From: Larus michahellis
Taxonomy: Eukaryota; Chordata; Aves; Charadriiformes; Laridae
NCBI RefSeq assembly: GCF_964199755.1
Contig: NC_133896.1
Location: 176,627,092 to 176,691,091 of the forward strand
Direction: 5' to 3'
DNA: 64,000 bases
The number at the start of each line of letters is the position of its first letter. The first letter of the stretch is position 1. A model generated the notes under the pieces. That model was given only the letters and a program-made list of their open reading frames with translations, was not told the origin of the DNA and made no database searches. The position numbers were made by a program, and so were the translations under genes. This document shows, in pieces, positions 25,569 to 38,600 of the stretch.

Positions 25569-26454
25569 ATCAAGTTGTTACTAATTCAAGTGTAGAAATT
25601 GGTCAACGGTACCTTAAGATCCAGTGGGTGGGGTGGGAGGAATGGCACAGGGGAAGGGTATCACATAGCATTCAGTAATGCCACCTGACAAACTTAACAA
25701 TAGGTACTCCTAAAGGGGGGAAAAAAAAGTGTATGACTGTCACGGCTATCTTAAATATATAGTCTGTTCTTGTTACATAAAACTTCATTACAATGATCAT
25801 TACTTCTCTATTATTTATTTCAGCTGTATTCACCTGTGTGTGCCCCTCTGCAGTCCGACCATTTGAACTAGTATTCATTACTAGTGTGGCTTTTCTGAGG
25901 CAAAAATCCATGTTGTTTTTCCACATATACAAATAGCAAACACTGGTTTAACTAAAACTTTTTGAAAATTTATTAACATTTTTAGGCTTGAGAAACAAAA
26001 ATCAATTTTTATTCAAAATGTAAAGATTAAGGTAATTTTAAAATGTTAGTGCTCACCAACAGTAAGAAGAAACAGTCCTTTTTCTGCCTTTTTTCTTCCA
26101 TATATTTATTTATAAATAATGCACTGAAAAAAATGCATTTATCTTTTGAGTCACCTGCAAAAGTTCTCATAATATTCTTGTATCATTATAATTAAAAGAT
26201 GGAGATAGCCTCGCATTTCAAGTTTGTACCCATTAATATATCACATACCCCACTCAAAATATTATCTGTGAATGATACAAATGATAATCCTGCTCTGAAC
26301 TAGCTCATCATTATTATGATGAAATATCACAGAGAGTAATTCCCAAAACTTTTAAGGGGGTGGAAGGGGAAAAACCCACCACAAAGAAGTTTTGCACAAA
26401 ATGCATGCGTGTATATAAATACCCAAAGTTGCTTTAGGAACAAGCAGTAAGATA

Positions 26455-26600
26455 TAGCAAGGACAAATGCAAAGTTTATTCCACGTATGCTACAATTAAT
26501 CAACAGGTTAGGGAAGTATCAAAATTTGTACTATTAACATATGGCAACAGTTTTGTCATTACAATACATTGCAATAGATTAGCCCCACTGGACAAGGCTT
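26455..26600 (-). other. UCHL3: UCHL3 3' untranslated region
   Basis: Sequence after the UCHL3 stop codon on the minus strand. A canonical AATAAA lies about 120 nt after the stop, so a short 3' UTR of roughly 145 nt is the simplest reading. Further TTTATT (AATAAA in sense) occurrences near 26104 and 25966 could serve a longer form. The exact cleavage site is inferred. Confidence 0.55.
26475..26480 (-). terminator. UCHL3: UCHL3 polyadenylation signal AATAAA
   Basis: TTTATT on the plus strand reads AATAAA in the gene sense. It is the first canonical hexamer after the stop. U- and GU-containing sequence (TTTGTCCTTGC and TGCTTGTTCC in sense) follows. Confidence 0.65.
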
Positions 26601-26684
26601 TTAAGCTGCAGACAGTGCAATTGCATTAAATCTTAATTCTTCTGGGTCACGTTCCATGAATTTCTTGCAAACTTCTATTGCGTC
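26601..26684 (-). CDS. UCHL3: UCHL3 last coding exon (residues 204-230 and stop)
   Basis: The acceptor TTTTCCCTAG precedes GAC at 26684. Twenty-seven codons start [17 protein letters not shown] and end ALSAA, followed by TAA at 26603-26601. This is the strongly conserved UCHL3 tail. The exon is entered in phase 0. Confidence 0.97.
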   Translation of the reverse strand, partial: DAIEVCKKFMERDPEELRFNAIALSAA

Positions 26685-29600
26685 CTAGGGAAAAAAGCAA
26701 AAAACAAACAAACAAAAAAAGAAAACAAAACACACTATAAATCATACTTATTAGAAAAAATACCTGTAACTGAAGTACGAAGATATGCTTTATATAAAAT
26801 ATGCTCAAAATCAATTTTCCATAAAAGATTATCAAGTAGTCTGACAAATCTACATAAACTGTATTTCTGATCTGAGTTACCACTATTCAAGATTATTTAC
26901 AATGCTCATATGGGCAGCATAAGAGAGCAAAAGCTGTATGCAGAACCTTAGCAACAACGACTGGATATTCCTTTGTGCGACAGTTGTGTTGCTCGTCTGA
27001 CTTTCTAAATGCACCTCTGAAGTTTGCCTTTACTAGTGCTGCTGTATTCAAAATTTTTCCTTTGTCTCAAGATGAATCTAAGCTGTGTGGCGTAAGTGAA
27101 AGATTATAAGTAATTCCTTCATCTAGCTTTAGGGTGCAATCTGGAGAACACATGTTATCAGTAAAACAGAAAAAAGCCACATAAGGAAAAAGGAAAGCTT
27201 TATCCAACTTCTCCCCCTGCCCAAACAAGCACAAATTGTATGCAATCTTTACAGACATTAGTCTATGCTACTAAACTATAAAAGGCTGTGTTTGGTTGGT
27301 TTCTTAGTTTCTCTGGTTTCTTCCTTTTGTAAAGCTAATCCAGTCTGGATGCCGTAAAAGTCAGATCTATGCATTGCCTTCTCTCATCATTCTATGGGGA
27401 TGACAGTTTATCCTCCTGATCCAGTGTACTCCTTTCCAATTCATTTCTCATCTGAACAGCTCCTGACACGAAGAAGCACCCAAAAGAAGCCACAAAACTG
27501 GAGAATAATGATTATTAGCAAGTGCCAGGAAGGCAATCAACTTCTGTCTAGCGTGGCACCTATCAAACTGTAACTAAACCAAAGGAAAGAAAACGAAAAA
27601 TTATCCTTGAAAGGAGCAGGGATATATGAAAATCTCAGCACAGAAGAAAAGCCAGTCTTATCTTCTGTTATGGTCAACCCTTCTGACATTTCTTGTTATC
27701 ATGTTATGATAGTCTGTCATCCAGAGTCACAACATGAGCGTTCTGAAAGACCTGTTTTAAAACTGAGTAAACCTAATTTTGTCTCACCATCCCATTCGCT
27801 CTATTCCTCGTCCAACCATAAAAATAGCAAGACTTTTGTATAAATATTTATAAAAATATTTTTTATAAATTTTGTGTAAATATAGCAAGACTTTTGTATA
27901 ACACCATTTAAGAAGGTTTTCTATTCATACCTCTAAAAAAGAATCGTCACTAGTTTCCCCATGGTTTATTGGGAATGGCTTGCGCCCATCTGTTGAAACA
28001 CAAAGCAGGATTGAACAACGCAATTATAAAAGTAGAAAAGCTACAGTTTTCCAGTTAAAACTATTTGAACAGATTTTTTGCTCTCCACTTACAAAAACGC
28101 CACCCCATTTGTCATAAAAGAATCTCACATACAGCTAGCTATTCCCAGGTCTCTCCTCCACTGTTGACTGCTTCAACAGGTATCATTATGTACAGTCTGT
28201 TGCATTAAAGAAAAAATCCAATCAAACCAATGAAATACTTTTTAATATTTTATTTGAAAACTTTAAGGCTGTAAGTTGTGATTGCTTTAGTGCTGGTATA
28301 GTACTTCAGTTTTTCAAGTAGAGAAGAACAATTTCAACCACGCTTAATGGATTTATCCAGGCAGCTGTACATCTGTGGTCTTTTGACAGCTGTGATCAGG
28401 GACTCCACAACAGAAAAGAATACCAAACCCACCACTTTGAGGAGTCTGGCATAACTGAAATGTTACTCATTTAAAAAAAAAATAAATAAGTAAACCCAGT
28501 AACTTTAAGTACTAAGTACTTTCACAGCATTTAAAAATGGTTGCTATAGTTAATTATTTTTTCTCCCATTTGCAATATAATACTGCTACCATTCTCAGCA
28601 TTTTAAAAATAATTTTATTCATAGAAATATGTTTCAAGTCACTTGTGAAGAGCTAACAGTATGAGAACATGTGTCAGGATATCCTACGTATTTGCTAGAC
28701 CAAATTCCCTCTTGGCTCTGTCCTCCCTTTTAAAGGTTTTTCCCTCCCCAAAGATTCCATAGAAGTTGACAATACTTCCAAACTACATTTTCCCTAGCTG
28801 AAAACAGATTCGACGTTAGAAAACTTTTGCATTTACATGAACAAGAGATTGTTCATTATTGTAACAAACATGACTGAAGATACAACAATGCAAAACCCTC
28901 AGAATGTGCCAGGGAAACAGCACTAAATACCCTGTACTGTTGCAAGCTAAGGTTGATTCTAATTTTTTATTTTTTTTTTTACATACATCTTGGCAGAACA
29001 GCATTTAAATTTTATGTGCCTATGAATAACATGTTTTCAATGGCAAAAACATCATAAGCATTGAACATTCATGTGCTTCTTTAGCTTTTTCTGCCTGCCA
29101 AAGCCCACATATTGGCCACAGTGACTGAAGCTAGTGAATTAATTGAAAAACCTTCTCCTATTTTCCTACTTTTAAATATTTTTTTGCTTTCTTCTGCTGG
29201 TACAGAGAGAAGTTATTTTAAGAACAAAGGAAACAGTAGTATTAGCATTCCACTATACAGTGGAGCTAAATGCCTCTTTTTTTTTTAAAAAAAAAAAATA
29301 ATTTAAGTAAAAAATTCAAGTGGGTTTTATCTTGCATCATACTTATGGAAAATAGCTAAACATGGTAATCATAGTCTGTGGTGTGCTTTTTAAGGACAGC
29401 AACTAAATGTACAATGAAAAGGTAACATGGAAACAGTAGCACGCAAATAGAAGAAGAGTGAGCCATCCATCACACTTTGAGATTTAGTCATAAAACATTT
29501 GTATTGCATCCTACAGTGGCTGCCTCACAATTTGATCTAGTTCACTGACAGATAGGCAGCATCATAAAAATACAGAAATGTGTGCCTATTGTTCATGCCT

Positions 29601-32600
29601 TACCACTGATAGCACCCCTTAGATCACCTTTATATTAACATAAGCACTTCTTATATACCACTTATGCCCCAGGTTACGATTAGTTGTCACCTGTTAAGGG
29701 CACTGCTTAATTACATGTTGATTTTTCGTAAGACGAAAATGTTCTCACCGTAAGATACTGAAAAAATTATGTTAGGAAAGACCAGTGACTTGCAGTTTTT
29801 AAATCCTGATCGACTTGCTAGTTTTCTGAAGTGCCTGCAGCAAAACCTGTTGCCCAGCAACATGTTTAAGATTGGAGTCATTAGAGAATATCTGAGCAGA
29901 ACTTAGCGCTACACAATCTGAAGAGGGAAAAAGTAGCTGTAATTCGTAAAACAGAGACTACTGTTTTACCGTTAACGTCTAGTGACCACAAAAATGTAGA
30001 AGAAAAGAATAACCAGCCTATAACAAATAAGTTATATTAGTATCTGCTACTATTCTGACTACATCATTTCAATGTAAACTGTATTACACTACTTAATAAT
30101 ATAGCTAACACTACTGAAGTGGCATACAGTTCACTTAGTTCCACAAGCAATTCAGGGACATAAACATAAAAAAAATTCCTCACTGAAACTTTGAGTGTTT
30201 ATCAGTTCTCTCTTGCTTCCTGTCCTTGTAAATCATAAAGGAAGTTTGGAGGCAGTCTGGTATTCCATACCATTTTATCCTAATAGGAGGGAGTTGATGG
30301 AAGGAGAATGCAAGAAAACAATGGCAAGAAGGCTGCGATGGTTTGACAGAATCCCCTGCCCCCCAGACTCTATAATGCAGTTGAAAAGAACCCAAGCCCT
30401 ACATTAAAACAAGTAATCTCTCTCAAACTTTGACAGTTAACAACATTACTACTTGTATGCGTTTCAAACAAATGGAGAGAGAGGATAAAAAGTATTCTTA
30501 CCCAACTCGTAGAGATGACCACCTACATTAACTAATGCAATAAAGTGAAGATCTACTTTTTCATCTATACTTGGTGCCTGCAAGACAAAACAAAACAAAA
30601 ATAAATTGTGTTCACTAAAATTCTTACCACAATATGATTAATGAGAACATACCATCATAATACACGAACACCTGGCGAAGAGAAATCACAAGTGAGAAGC
30701 ACATTCTGGATCTATGCAGAACGGCAGAAGTCACACTGCAGAACATTGTGGAATATAAAGAAGCTTTCTGCAAATGCACAGATCAGTAAGAATCCTTTCA
30801 GTAAAGTATCTGGAAGTATTCCAATTATAGCTCTACATAAAAGCTTTATTTTTCATTACCGAATTAGAAGTAGTATCAGCTCAAATATATTAACATTAAA
30901 AATAGATATTCATATAAAAAGCAACTCCTTCACTAACCTATCTCCCATAAGAAAGGGATGCAGGGCTGAAGGTTGAACCTGTAGTATTTTAAAACTGAAA
31001 ATATTCACTCAGTCAAAATAAGTTTTCCTCCTAAGGCATGCATAGTACGGTTAACCTGTTCCTTCCTCACAGGCAGTTGAAAGAAACCGATACTCCCAAG
31101 GTGCAATTCACACATCTCAGGTGGGGAGGAAGAAAAATAACCACGCACGTGCCCAGAGCTCTGTTTGTCTCAGAGGCTTCTGAAATTTCGAAGTGGCATC
31201 ATAGGCATCATCACTGCATACCAAGAAAGGGCTAAAGTGCAGTGACAGCTTCAAGTGACATGACATAAAAAAAATGGTTGTAGTTGGTAAAGATCCATCT
31301 AGCCCAATATTTTGTTCCCAACTACAGCAAGCAAAAGCTTTTTCAGAAGAAAACGGGGCATGCACAGCATAGTACTCTGCCAGCACACATTCCCAGCATC
31401 CACGAAGCAGTGAGTTTTGAACTTCCGATCCAAAAGGTGCATCACTGCTGTTGTATTCAATAGCAACTGATGGTCTTATTTCCTCATCCATCTGTCCAGT
31501 CTGCATCTGAGCCCTGATCCACAATTTAAGATACTTAAAACTATCTTAAACTATCAAGATTATGATTTCCATGAAAATATATTTCATGCAGTTTTCTTCC
31601 ATCTCGTAATTACTGTTAGCCTTATATAAACTTCTTGAAATGCCCCAAAAATGTAAGAATTTGCCAGAAACAGATTAGAGTGTAAAATGAGTTGTAGAAC
31701 CTTACAGTCGCATCATGTTTTCAAGACTGGCTTAAAAGTTTCCTTCTTCCTGATGTCATAAAAAACAACTTTAAAAGATGATCTAAATTGTAGAGATGTA
31801 GCAAACAACCAGAACAATAAAGTGAAGGACAAGAAATCACCGTAAGTCCTTCAATATATCAAGAATGCCAAAGAACACAGCATTACAGAGGAACTGCCAA
31901 CAGCTTACAGAAATTCAATGTAGTAATCTCAAAAACAAAAGAGAGAAAAACAAAAAAACCCATACAACCTCCCCTCATCCTCATTTGAGATTCATCTCCA
32001 TGACCAGCTGAAGTGTGCAAGACAAATACTCTGTTTCATCTCTGTTTTAGAGGGCCTAGAATAAAGAAAGCACATTCCTGCTCCTGAAGATGAGGCGGCT
32101 ATCAAAGGGATGAGAGGACCTTTGCACCAGAACTTCAAGGAATCTTTTTCCCCTATGGCATAAGGCATTGCCTTTGAGAATTCTGCTTTACAGAAGGGCA
32201 AATAGAGCCAGGGCTTGGAAAAAAAATAAGCAAAACAAGCAGCCTCTAGAGTTTGGCTACCTCAGTTGTAAACTTCCAAGGACCACAGGTTTCCTTAACT
32301 TCCTGAAAACGGCACAAGGCAGTAGCTGACAACCAATGGGAATAACAACGAGGTGCCATCGATCAACTAACAGTTTAGAGGCATCAAAACCATGCCGCTA
32401 CAAAAGCGGGCAGGCAGGCAAAACTGAGAGTCCTTGACAAATACTACATTGCCACCTAATCCCCATGTAGAGAGAGAGATGACTTCATGGCTGTTCACTT
32501 ACCAATTAAACCTACCAACTAGGGAATCTGAGCTTAAGGAATTTCAGGGTTAGAGGAAAGACTACTGCCAGTTAGTTTCACTTTAGGAAGGAAATGGCTT

Positions 32601-35600
32601 GGCATTTAAAAGCATGCATCTGAACATATGCTATGTGGGCTCAAATTGACATTTACTAGAAGAGCTTGAAGTACTCCTTATTTCAGAAGGCTTTGAGATG
32701 TACAGGATTTGGTTTTGATCACATTTAGAAGAAAATGCAGTTGTCCCTTTGACCATTTTGAGGGTTGTGCTCTTTGCCAACTTCTAATAAACACCTTTTC
32801 TACAGAGGGACACTTGGCATGCTTGGAATACCGAGCCTATATATAGCCAGAAGATGGATAGGGAAGCCATGAAAAAAAGCATGATTAACTTTTCATAGAG
32901 TTTTCTTGAAGACAGTGCTGCTCCTATAGAATCCTGCTGAGTTTTTGTACATGCCTAATCTAAATAACAGGCTTCCATTAAGTGCTATTCCCACAATCCG
33001 TGAGAAATGTTGGTTTTACATTTTCAATTCCCTAACCTCACAGAAAGAAAGTGCCACGCCATTATTAAAGTTTCTACCACATCTTCTAATGTAGACAGTC
33101 TCCTTCCCTTGTGATTTCTTTTCATCCAATGTAGATACTAGTAAATTTACTACCAAGTAGATGTATTAAATTTCTTGAAAAATTAGGATTTCAATAATTT
33201 TTGACAATCATTTGCATAATTATAAGCACAGAGAAACAATAGGGTCTGAATAATCAAGACGATCTAAAACTTTATATTGTAAAAATGCATTGCTTATGAC
33301 TTAGGCAAACAAGTAACTGGATTAAACTTTGCCAATGTGACGAATCTGATTCCAAATCCCACCAACTCTCCTTAGGGACAAAAAAGACATCTATTGCATA
33401 TGTGTGCATGCATGCACACACACGGACACTAACACAAAAAGAAGCGTAGCCAGACTAATTTCTACTTCACTGGGAAGCTCTACAAATTCTAACACTTGGA
33501 ACCAGAAGATTTTAAATTTCAAAGGAATGGAAAGAAGATGGAATGTCAGCTTCAGGGAGATGTCTTTTGTGGTCTCCTTGAAAAGCTACACCTTTGGCCA
33601 AGTTTTCAGCTTCTAATAAACAGTCTGTGTGAATGCTTAAAAGCACAAGAGAACATAGCTTTAGTAAGTCCGACTGCACGTTCATCAGTAGGTAGTATTT
33701 TCAGAACAATTACTGAGGATTTTCTCTTGAGTACTCTTCTTGTCAAAGACCACAGTAACATGAACATCAGTCAAGTGTTGGGAGGACCTGTTCCTTTAGA
33801 TTTTTGTGCAAAAGAAGACAGCAGATTTAAATGACCGCATGTATGAACCACAAGGATGGAGAAAGACAGAGGAGTCTAAATAAGATGATTGTCTAACTAG
33901 GATTTGGAAATAAACAATGGGATTCAAGACTCATTTTTTCAAGTCTATCAAAGAGCTGTTGCACACAGTGAAGAAAATTTATATTTTTTTCTTACCTGGG
34001 AAAGACAGAAAGAGGACAAATACCAGCATCTTGAGTAGCTTACAGAAGCTTATGTTATGCTTTCAACACCAATATAAGAAATAAATTTTGGTAGTAAAGT
34101 TTAGTGGACATTACTTTTCCAATTTATCTTTTCAAAAGAAAAAAACCTGAAAAATAATTGACCAGTAGACTTCAAACTGATTTGAAGAGGAAAAATGCAA
34201 GAAGTGTAGTGCTCACAGTGATGGTCCTGAGAACATCTTCTCAGCTGTAATTTGTTCTCAAGGTATTGAGATAATGCTCAATGATAACAATACGGCATAT
34301 CTTCATAAATACTCAGTCTCATATACAAAAGTGATAGACAAGGTTGTCATGCCCCCCAGTTTTGGATATCACATTAAAAACACCTAAATGACCAAGTCCC
34401 AATTTTTCAGAGGATTTGACTGCCTTCTCTGCTAACCTGGACGTTCAAATTAAATAAACAACTGCTGACTGTCAATTTTAATTGATTTGTCTCAGGTCAA
34501 TACCCATCAGTTCATGTTATCGAAACACCACCTCCACATTTCTTCCCCTATTCTTCACTAGCAGATTATCAATCAGAAATTTTTAAAATGGCACTTCTCA
34601 AAATTTTTTACTATACAAATGATAACCCTTCTTACTCCCTCTTTTTGTACTGAGAAATTCCTTAATTTCACCTTTCACCACTGCATGCTGCCTTCTCCTC
34701 ATGAACTACAAGTGTCTTTTCTTGCTGTTGCACTAACCTTCAGATACCTCAATGGTGTATCCCTGTATCGCTGTTTGCCCAATCATATCAGCCAGCCTAA
34801 TAAAGTACATTTCATCACCTACACAGCTTATCTTGCTAATGCGCTTAGACCGTTACCCCAATCTAAAAGTCAGTATTCAGTTTTCATGCATTTGAAACTT
34901 TTGATCTTCAAATGTTGCTAACTTAGAACAAAACTGTTCATCAAACTTGATGTGTGACTCATTTCTTTTCCCCAAAACTGCGTTTTTCCGAGACAAACAC
35001 ACAACTGGGGGGGAAAAAATTGTCTTGCTCTCATGGACATACTGAATAAGTCCTCACCACATCCTGCTTAAAATTTATTTATGAAAGACACCATTATAAA
35101 AACAGGTTCAATGGTACATGTCAGATTTCAAGCAACCTCTTCCAACTAAATCTTGTATTTTTATTATTTCCTTACACTTGGTCTTGAGAGAAAGGAGTGA
35201 AGCAAGAAGTCTCCCAAACCAGTTTAGTAGTATGCTTCGCATTACAGTTCATGATTGGGAAGGGAAAACACACTGCTTGCTTTAAGTGAAGAAACTGGCA
35301 TTAAGAGTCTGTCTGGTTCTGGATGTAGAGCAGTAAAGACGGAGAAGGAAAAGACAAGTTTTCTAGAACCTTGAGGAATAAGAAGTTTCAGATGCATCCA
35401 ACTGAAAGATCATGACAAAAGTAACTGAAGCATAAGAGAAGAAAAATCCTTAGGGGTTTAACTACACTATTTCACTCACAAGGAGTTACGAGAAGCCGAA
35501 GAAAAACGTATTCAAAAATGAAGTTTACATAACAGAACGTTAGCTATGGTTTGGATTCAATAAATTTTGAAGTAAAGGGGAAAAAGTGATGCAACTGCTA

Positions 35601-38600
35601 TTGGGTAGATTAGGCATGTGTAACTTCCATTTTGAAGCAACAAACATGCTTGGGCAAATGTCCTGTGCAGTCCTGTGAAAGGCATTTGAATCCTGGTTAA
35701 AATACCGCAATTAAAACAAAGACCACTGGAATGATGATCACAAGTTTCAGCAAGATTATTTCTGGCTCATTCTCACAGAACATTGACGTCTCTATTCATG
35801 CTCAATATACTGCCGTGAAGTTTACTGTATTTGAAATGCTCTGGAGTTTCACAGTTGAACATACATAGCTTCATTTACATCAAGGTATCCCTTGTCCAGA
35901 ATAATGAAAAAGAATTTCTGTAAGGAAGGTGCTGAGGGACTGTCTTGAGTGCTGACCCAAGAATGGACAAGAAGTTCCTTTGCTAAGCATTGCCTTACGT
36001 ATTTTTCTATCATGCCGTCATGGTAGACAAGCTGCCTCAAGCTTATTAACTCTACGTCCTCAACTATAGCTCGAACGCACAAGTGTCAGGTGAGGTACAA
36101 TTCCAAGCAGCAGGAAAGTAGCATCTGATTTTGAATGAGAGGATGCCAGGCAAGAAGATGAAATTCAGAGATGGGTTCTACCCATGACCAGAGTATCTGG
36201 ATACAGAATGTTAATACAAATACAAATCTTCCTTTAGATCCATAAGCAAGAGGGATTATTCAGCAGTATGCTGCTCTAAATAGGTATTTCTTGGATTTTT
36301 TTTAAAGAAGAGAAACTTTAGTCTGAAACCAAAAGTAAATGGGGAAAAAAACAAAGAACATGTTTTCCAACTTGAGAAGTGTAGGAAAGAAAAAAGCATT
36401 AGGAGGTTAGCTTGGCATATAAAAGACAGCAAAACGACCAGAAGGCAAGCAGAGACACTAAACTAAAAGAGCAGATGAGCTGGAAAGATTAGGAAACCAT
36501 TACAAAGACTGAGGAAAAATCAACATTACTAATGAAGTATGTTGTTACCTATAGCTTAAAAATTTGCCACATCTATTGCAATTTATCATGTTTGCATAGA
36601 ACACTTCAGGACAGTATTTTCAATTACTTTTTTTTTTTTTTCTATTATATGTTCTTAACTCATCTGGAGACCTACTCTAAAAAGTCAAGGGAAATTCTGA
36701 AGTAGGAAAACTGGTGTTATTTAAGGAGCATAAATACAGTCTCCCATCATTAAGACTTTTGCTCTTAATTTTGAAGCAATCAATCAATTTTCTGACAATG
36801 TTTAAGTAGTAGAAATGTACTTAGAACTACAAAAAAGTTCAACAGTATTTTAAACACAATATACAGGATGTTTCCCCCCTCCCTTAAATTTAAGTCCATA
36901 GCTTTCTTAATAAAAGCAATACTAGCACATTTTCATACAACTTTGAGCCCAATTCAGCCTCTTTGTACATCTAGCAGAATGATCAGAACTATACTAATAA
37001 TGACAGGCATTGACAGGACTTGAAGGATGAGGTAGTATTTATTATCAAGCCAACTAAGTCAGCTTTAACGCCCAAAATGCTGTCTACTTTTTTGCATATT
37101 AAACTAATTTACATATAGCTTGTGTGTTCTGAAATCTTCTTTAAAATCTATGTTATACAAAAGTGTAAAGAGGAGAACAACATTTTAGTTACCAATAAAT
37201 ATCAGAATATAATCAGAATACATTATATTCAATGATAAATCTTTGCATAGAAGACTTACAATTTTAATCTGTCAGATGGAAACAGTCAGGATCTCAGGGA
37301 AGTTAATGAGTAATATTTTAAACCTATTTTTAGCGTCAAGCTTCTATTTTGCCAGACACAGTTGTATTGAAGGCTACTTATTTTTTGAATTAGTTTTTTG
37401 AATGTTTTCAAAGCAAATGCTCACTGCTAATGGATGAGGAGTTGTTTTTAGAAATTTTCTGAAGTAAACAAAACTCTCAACTTGCCAACAGTGGTTTTCT
37501 GATATAATCATAACAGATTATGCTGTAATGTCCATCCTTGGATAAGTCATGGTTTATTTAGAGTTGAAGTAAACTCATGGTCAATTAATGTTTTTGTTCT
37601 AGGCAGGCACAATCAAGCTTGTCATCCTCAATAAGTCTTTTGTTAACAACAAGCTTATATAGGTCAAATTCATACAAGAACCCAGTTTCAAATTACAGAA
37701 ATATGACGTAGAATTTTCCAAGTTTTGCTAAGCAAACAAAAAAGTCCCCAGGTAAAATGTCAGAAGTTTGACAAAGTTAATGGCATATATATTAAACAGA
37801 GGGGAGGAAGCATTCGTTGGGGAGAACTTAACTCTGTGCTAAACTCCATGCCTCCTCAAATCCTAAGGTATTTAACTAGCTCCAAATGATAACATCAAGA
37901 ATGTTTCATAGTTCTGAAGGTTACAAGACAGCTAGATACTTAATAATAGCAATTATTGTCCACATAAAGAGAAAGGAGTCTGGGAAAAGGTCTCATCTCA
38001 AGATACTTATCAGGATAAAAATATAAACACTATAAAGAAATGGAAGCATTTAAACACTAATTATTAATAGCAATAAAACATTAAGAAGGCTTTCCATATC
38101 TGGAAAGACAGATCTGTATGGAAAAGGAAGTTATTTGGACCATGGTCAGAATAATTATTTCATCTCAGTAAAAAATCCACATATCTCAAATAAGAATTTC
38201 TAGTAATACAGGTGGTCATTACCAAAGAATGATAAAAACCAAAATCACTGTCCCAGTTTTGTATTTAAGACCATTCACTTCTACACATCAAGGTTTTTTT
38301 TTGCTTGCACTAAAAGTGTGATCACTCCTTAAAAGCGGGATAAAATACCCCTAAGCCACTCTTTCAGTTTAGTGTTTCTGATGGTGGTCATAGGACAGTT
38401 TAGAAATAGTAGCTATTCTGTGCATGTAATTTTTTTCTAACGTTTCCAAGATATATTTGTGCCTGAGAGTGAAGAAGGAAAAAAGTCTAAGTATGGTATT
38501 TGATGAAAAGCTTTTCTTACTAGAATGTCTTCACCTTCAACTAGAATGTACGTCTACAAACTGGATAAAGAAACAGATGTCAAGTGAGAAAGTAAGGCAG

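Larger units (their letters stand above)
21540..26454. other. intergenic region between UCHL3 3' end and LMO7 promoter
   Basis: About 4.9 kb lies between the CR1 copy upstream of the LMO7 promoter and the likely UCHL3 polyadenylation site. It contains a short CR1-like tail at 24501, a C/A-rich tract at 25490, and two repeat-free blocks with clustered factor-like motifs, all listed separately. About 23590-24060 is more GC-rich than its surroundings but shows no recognisable gene. No coding exon is supported. Confidence 0.5.

Noticed and set aside
31073..31120. 48-nt plus-strand segment with CCTTCCTCACAG acceptor and CAG|GTGGGG donor
   Set aside because: It is antisense to UCHL3, has no neighbouring exons and is short enough to occur by chance.
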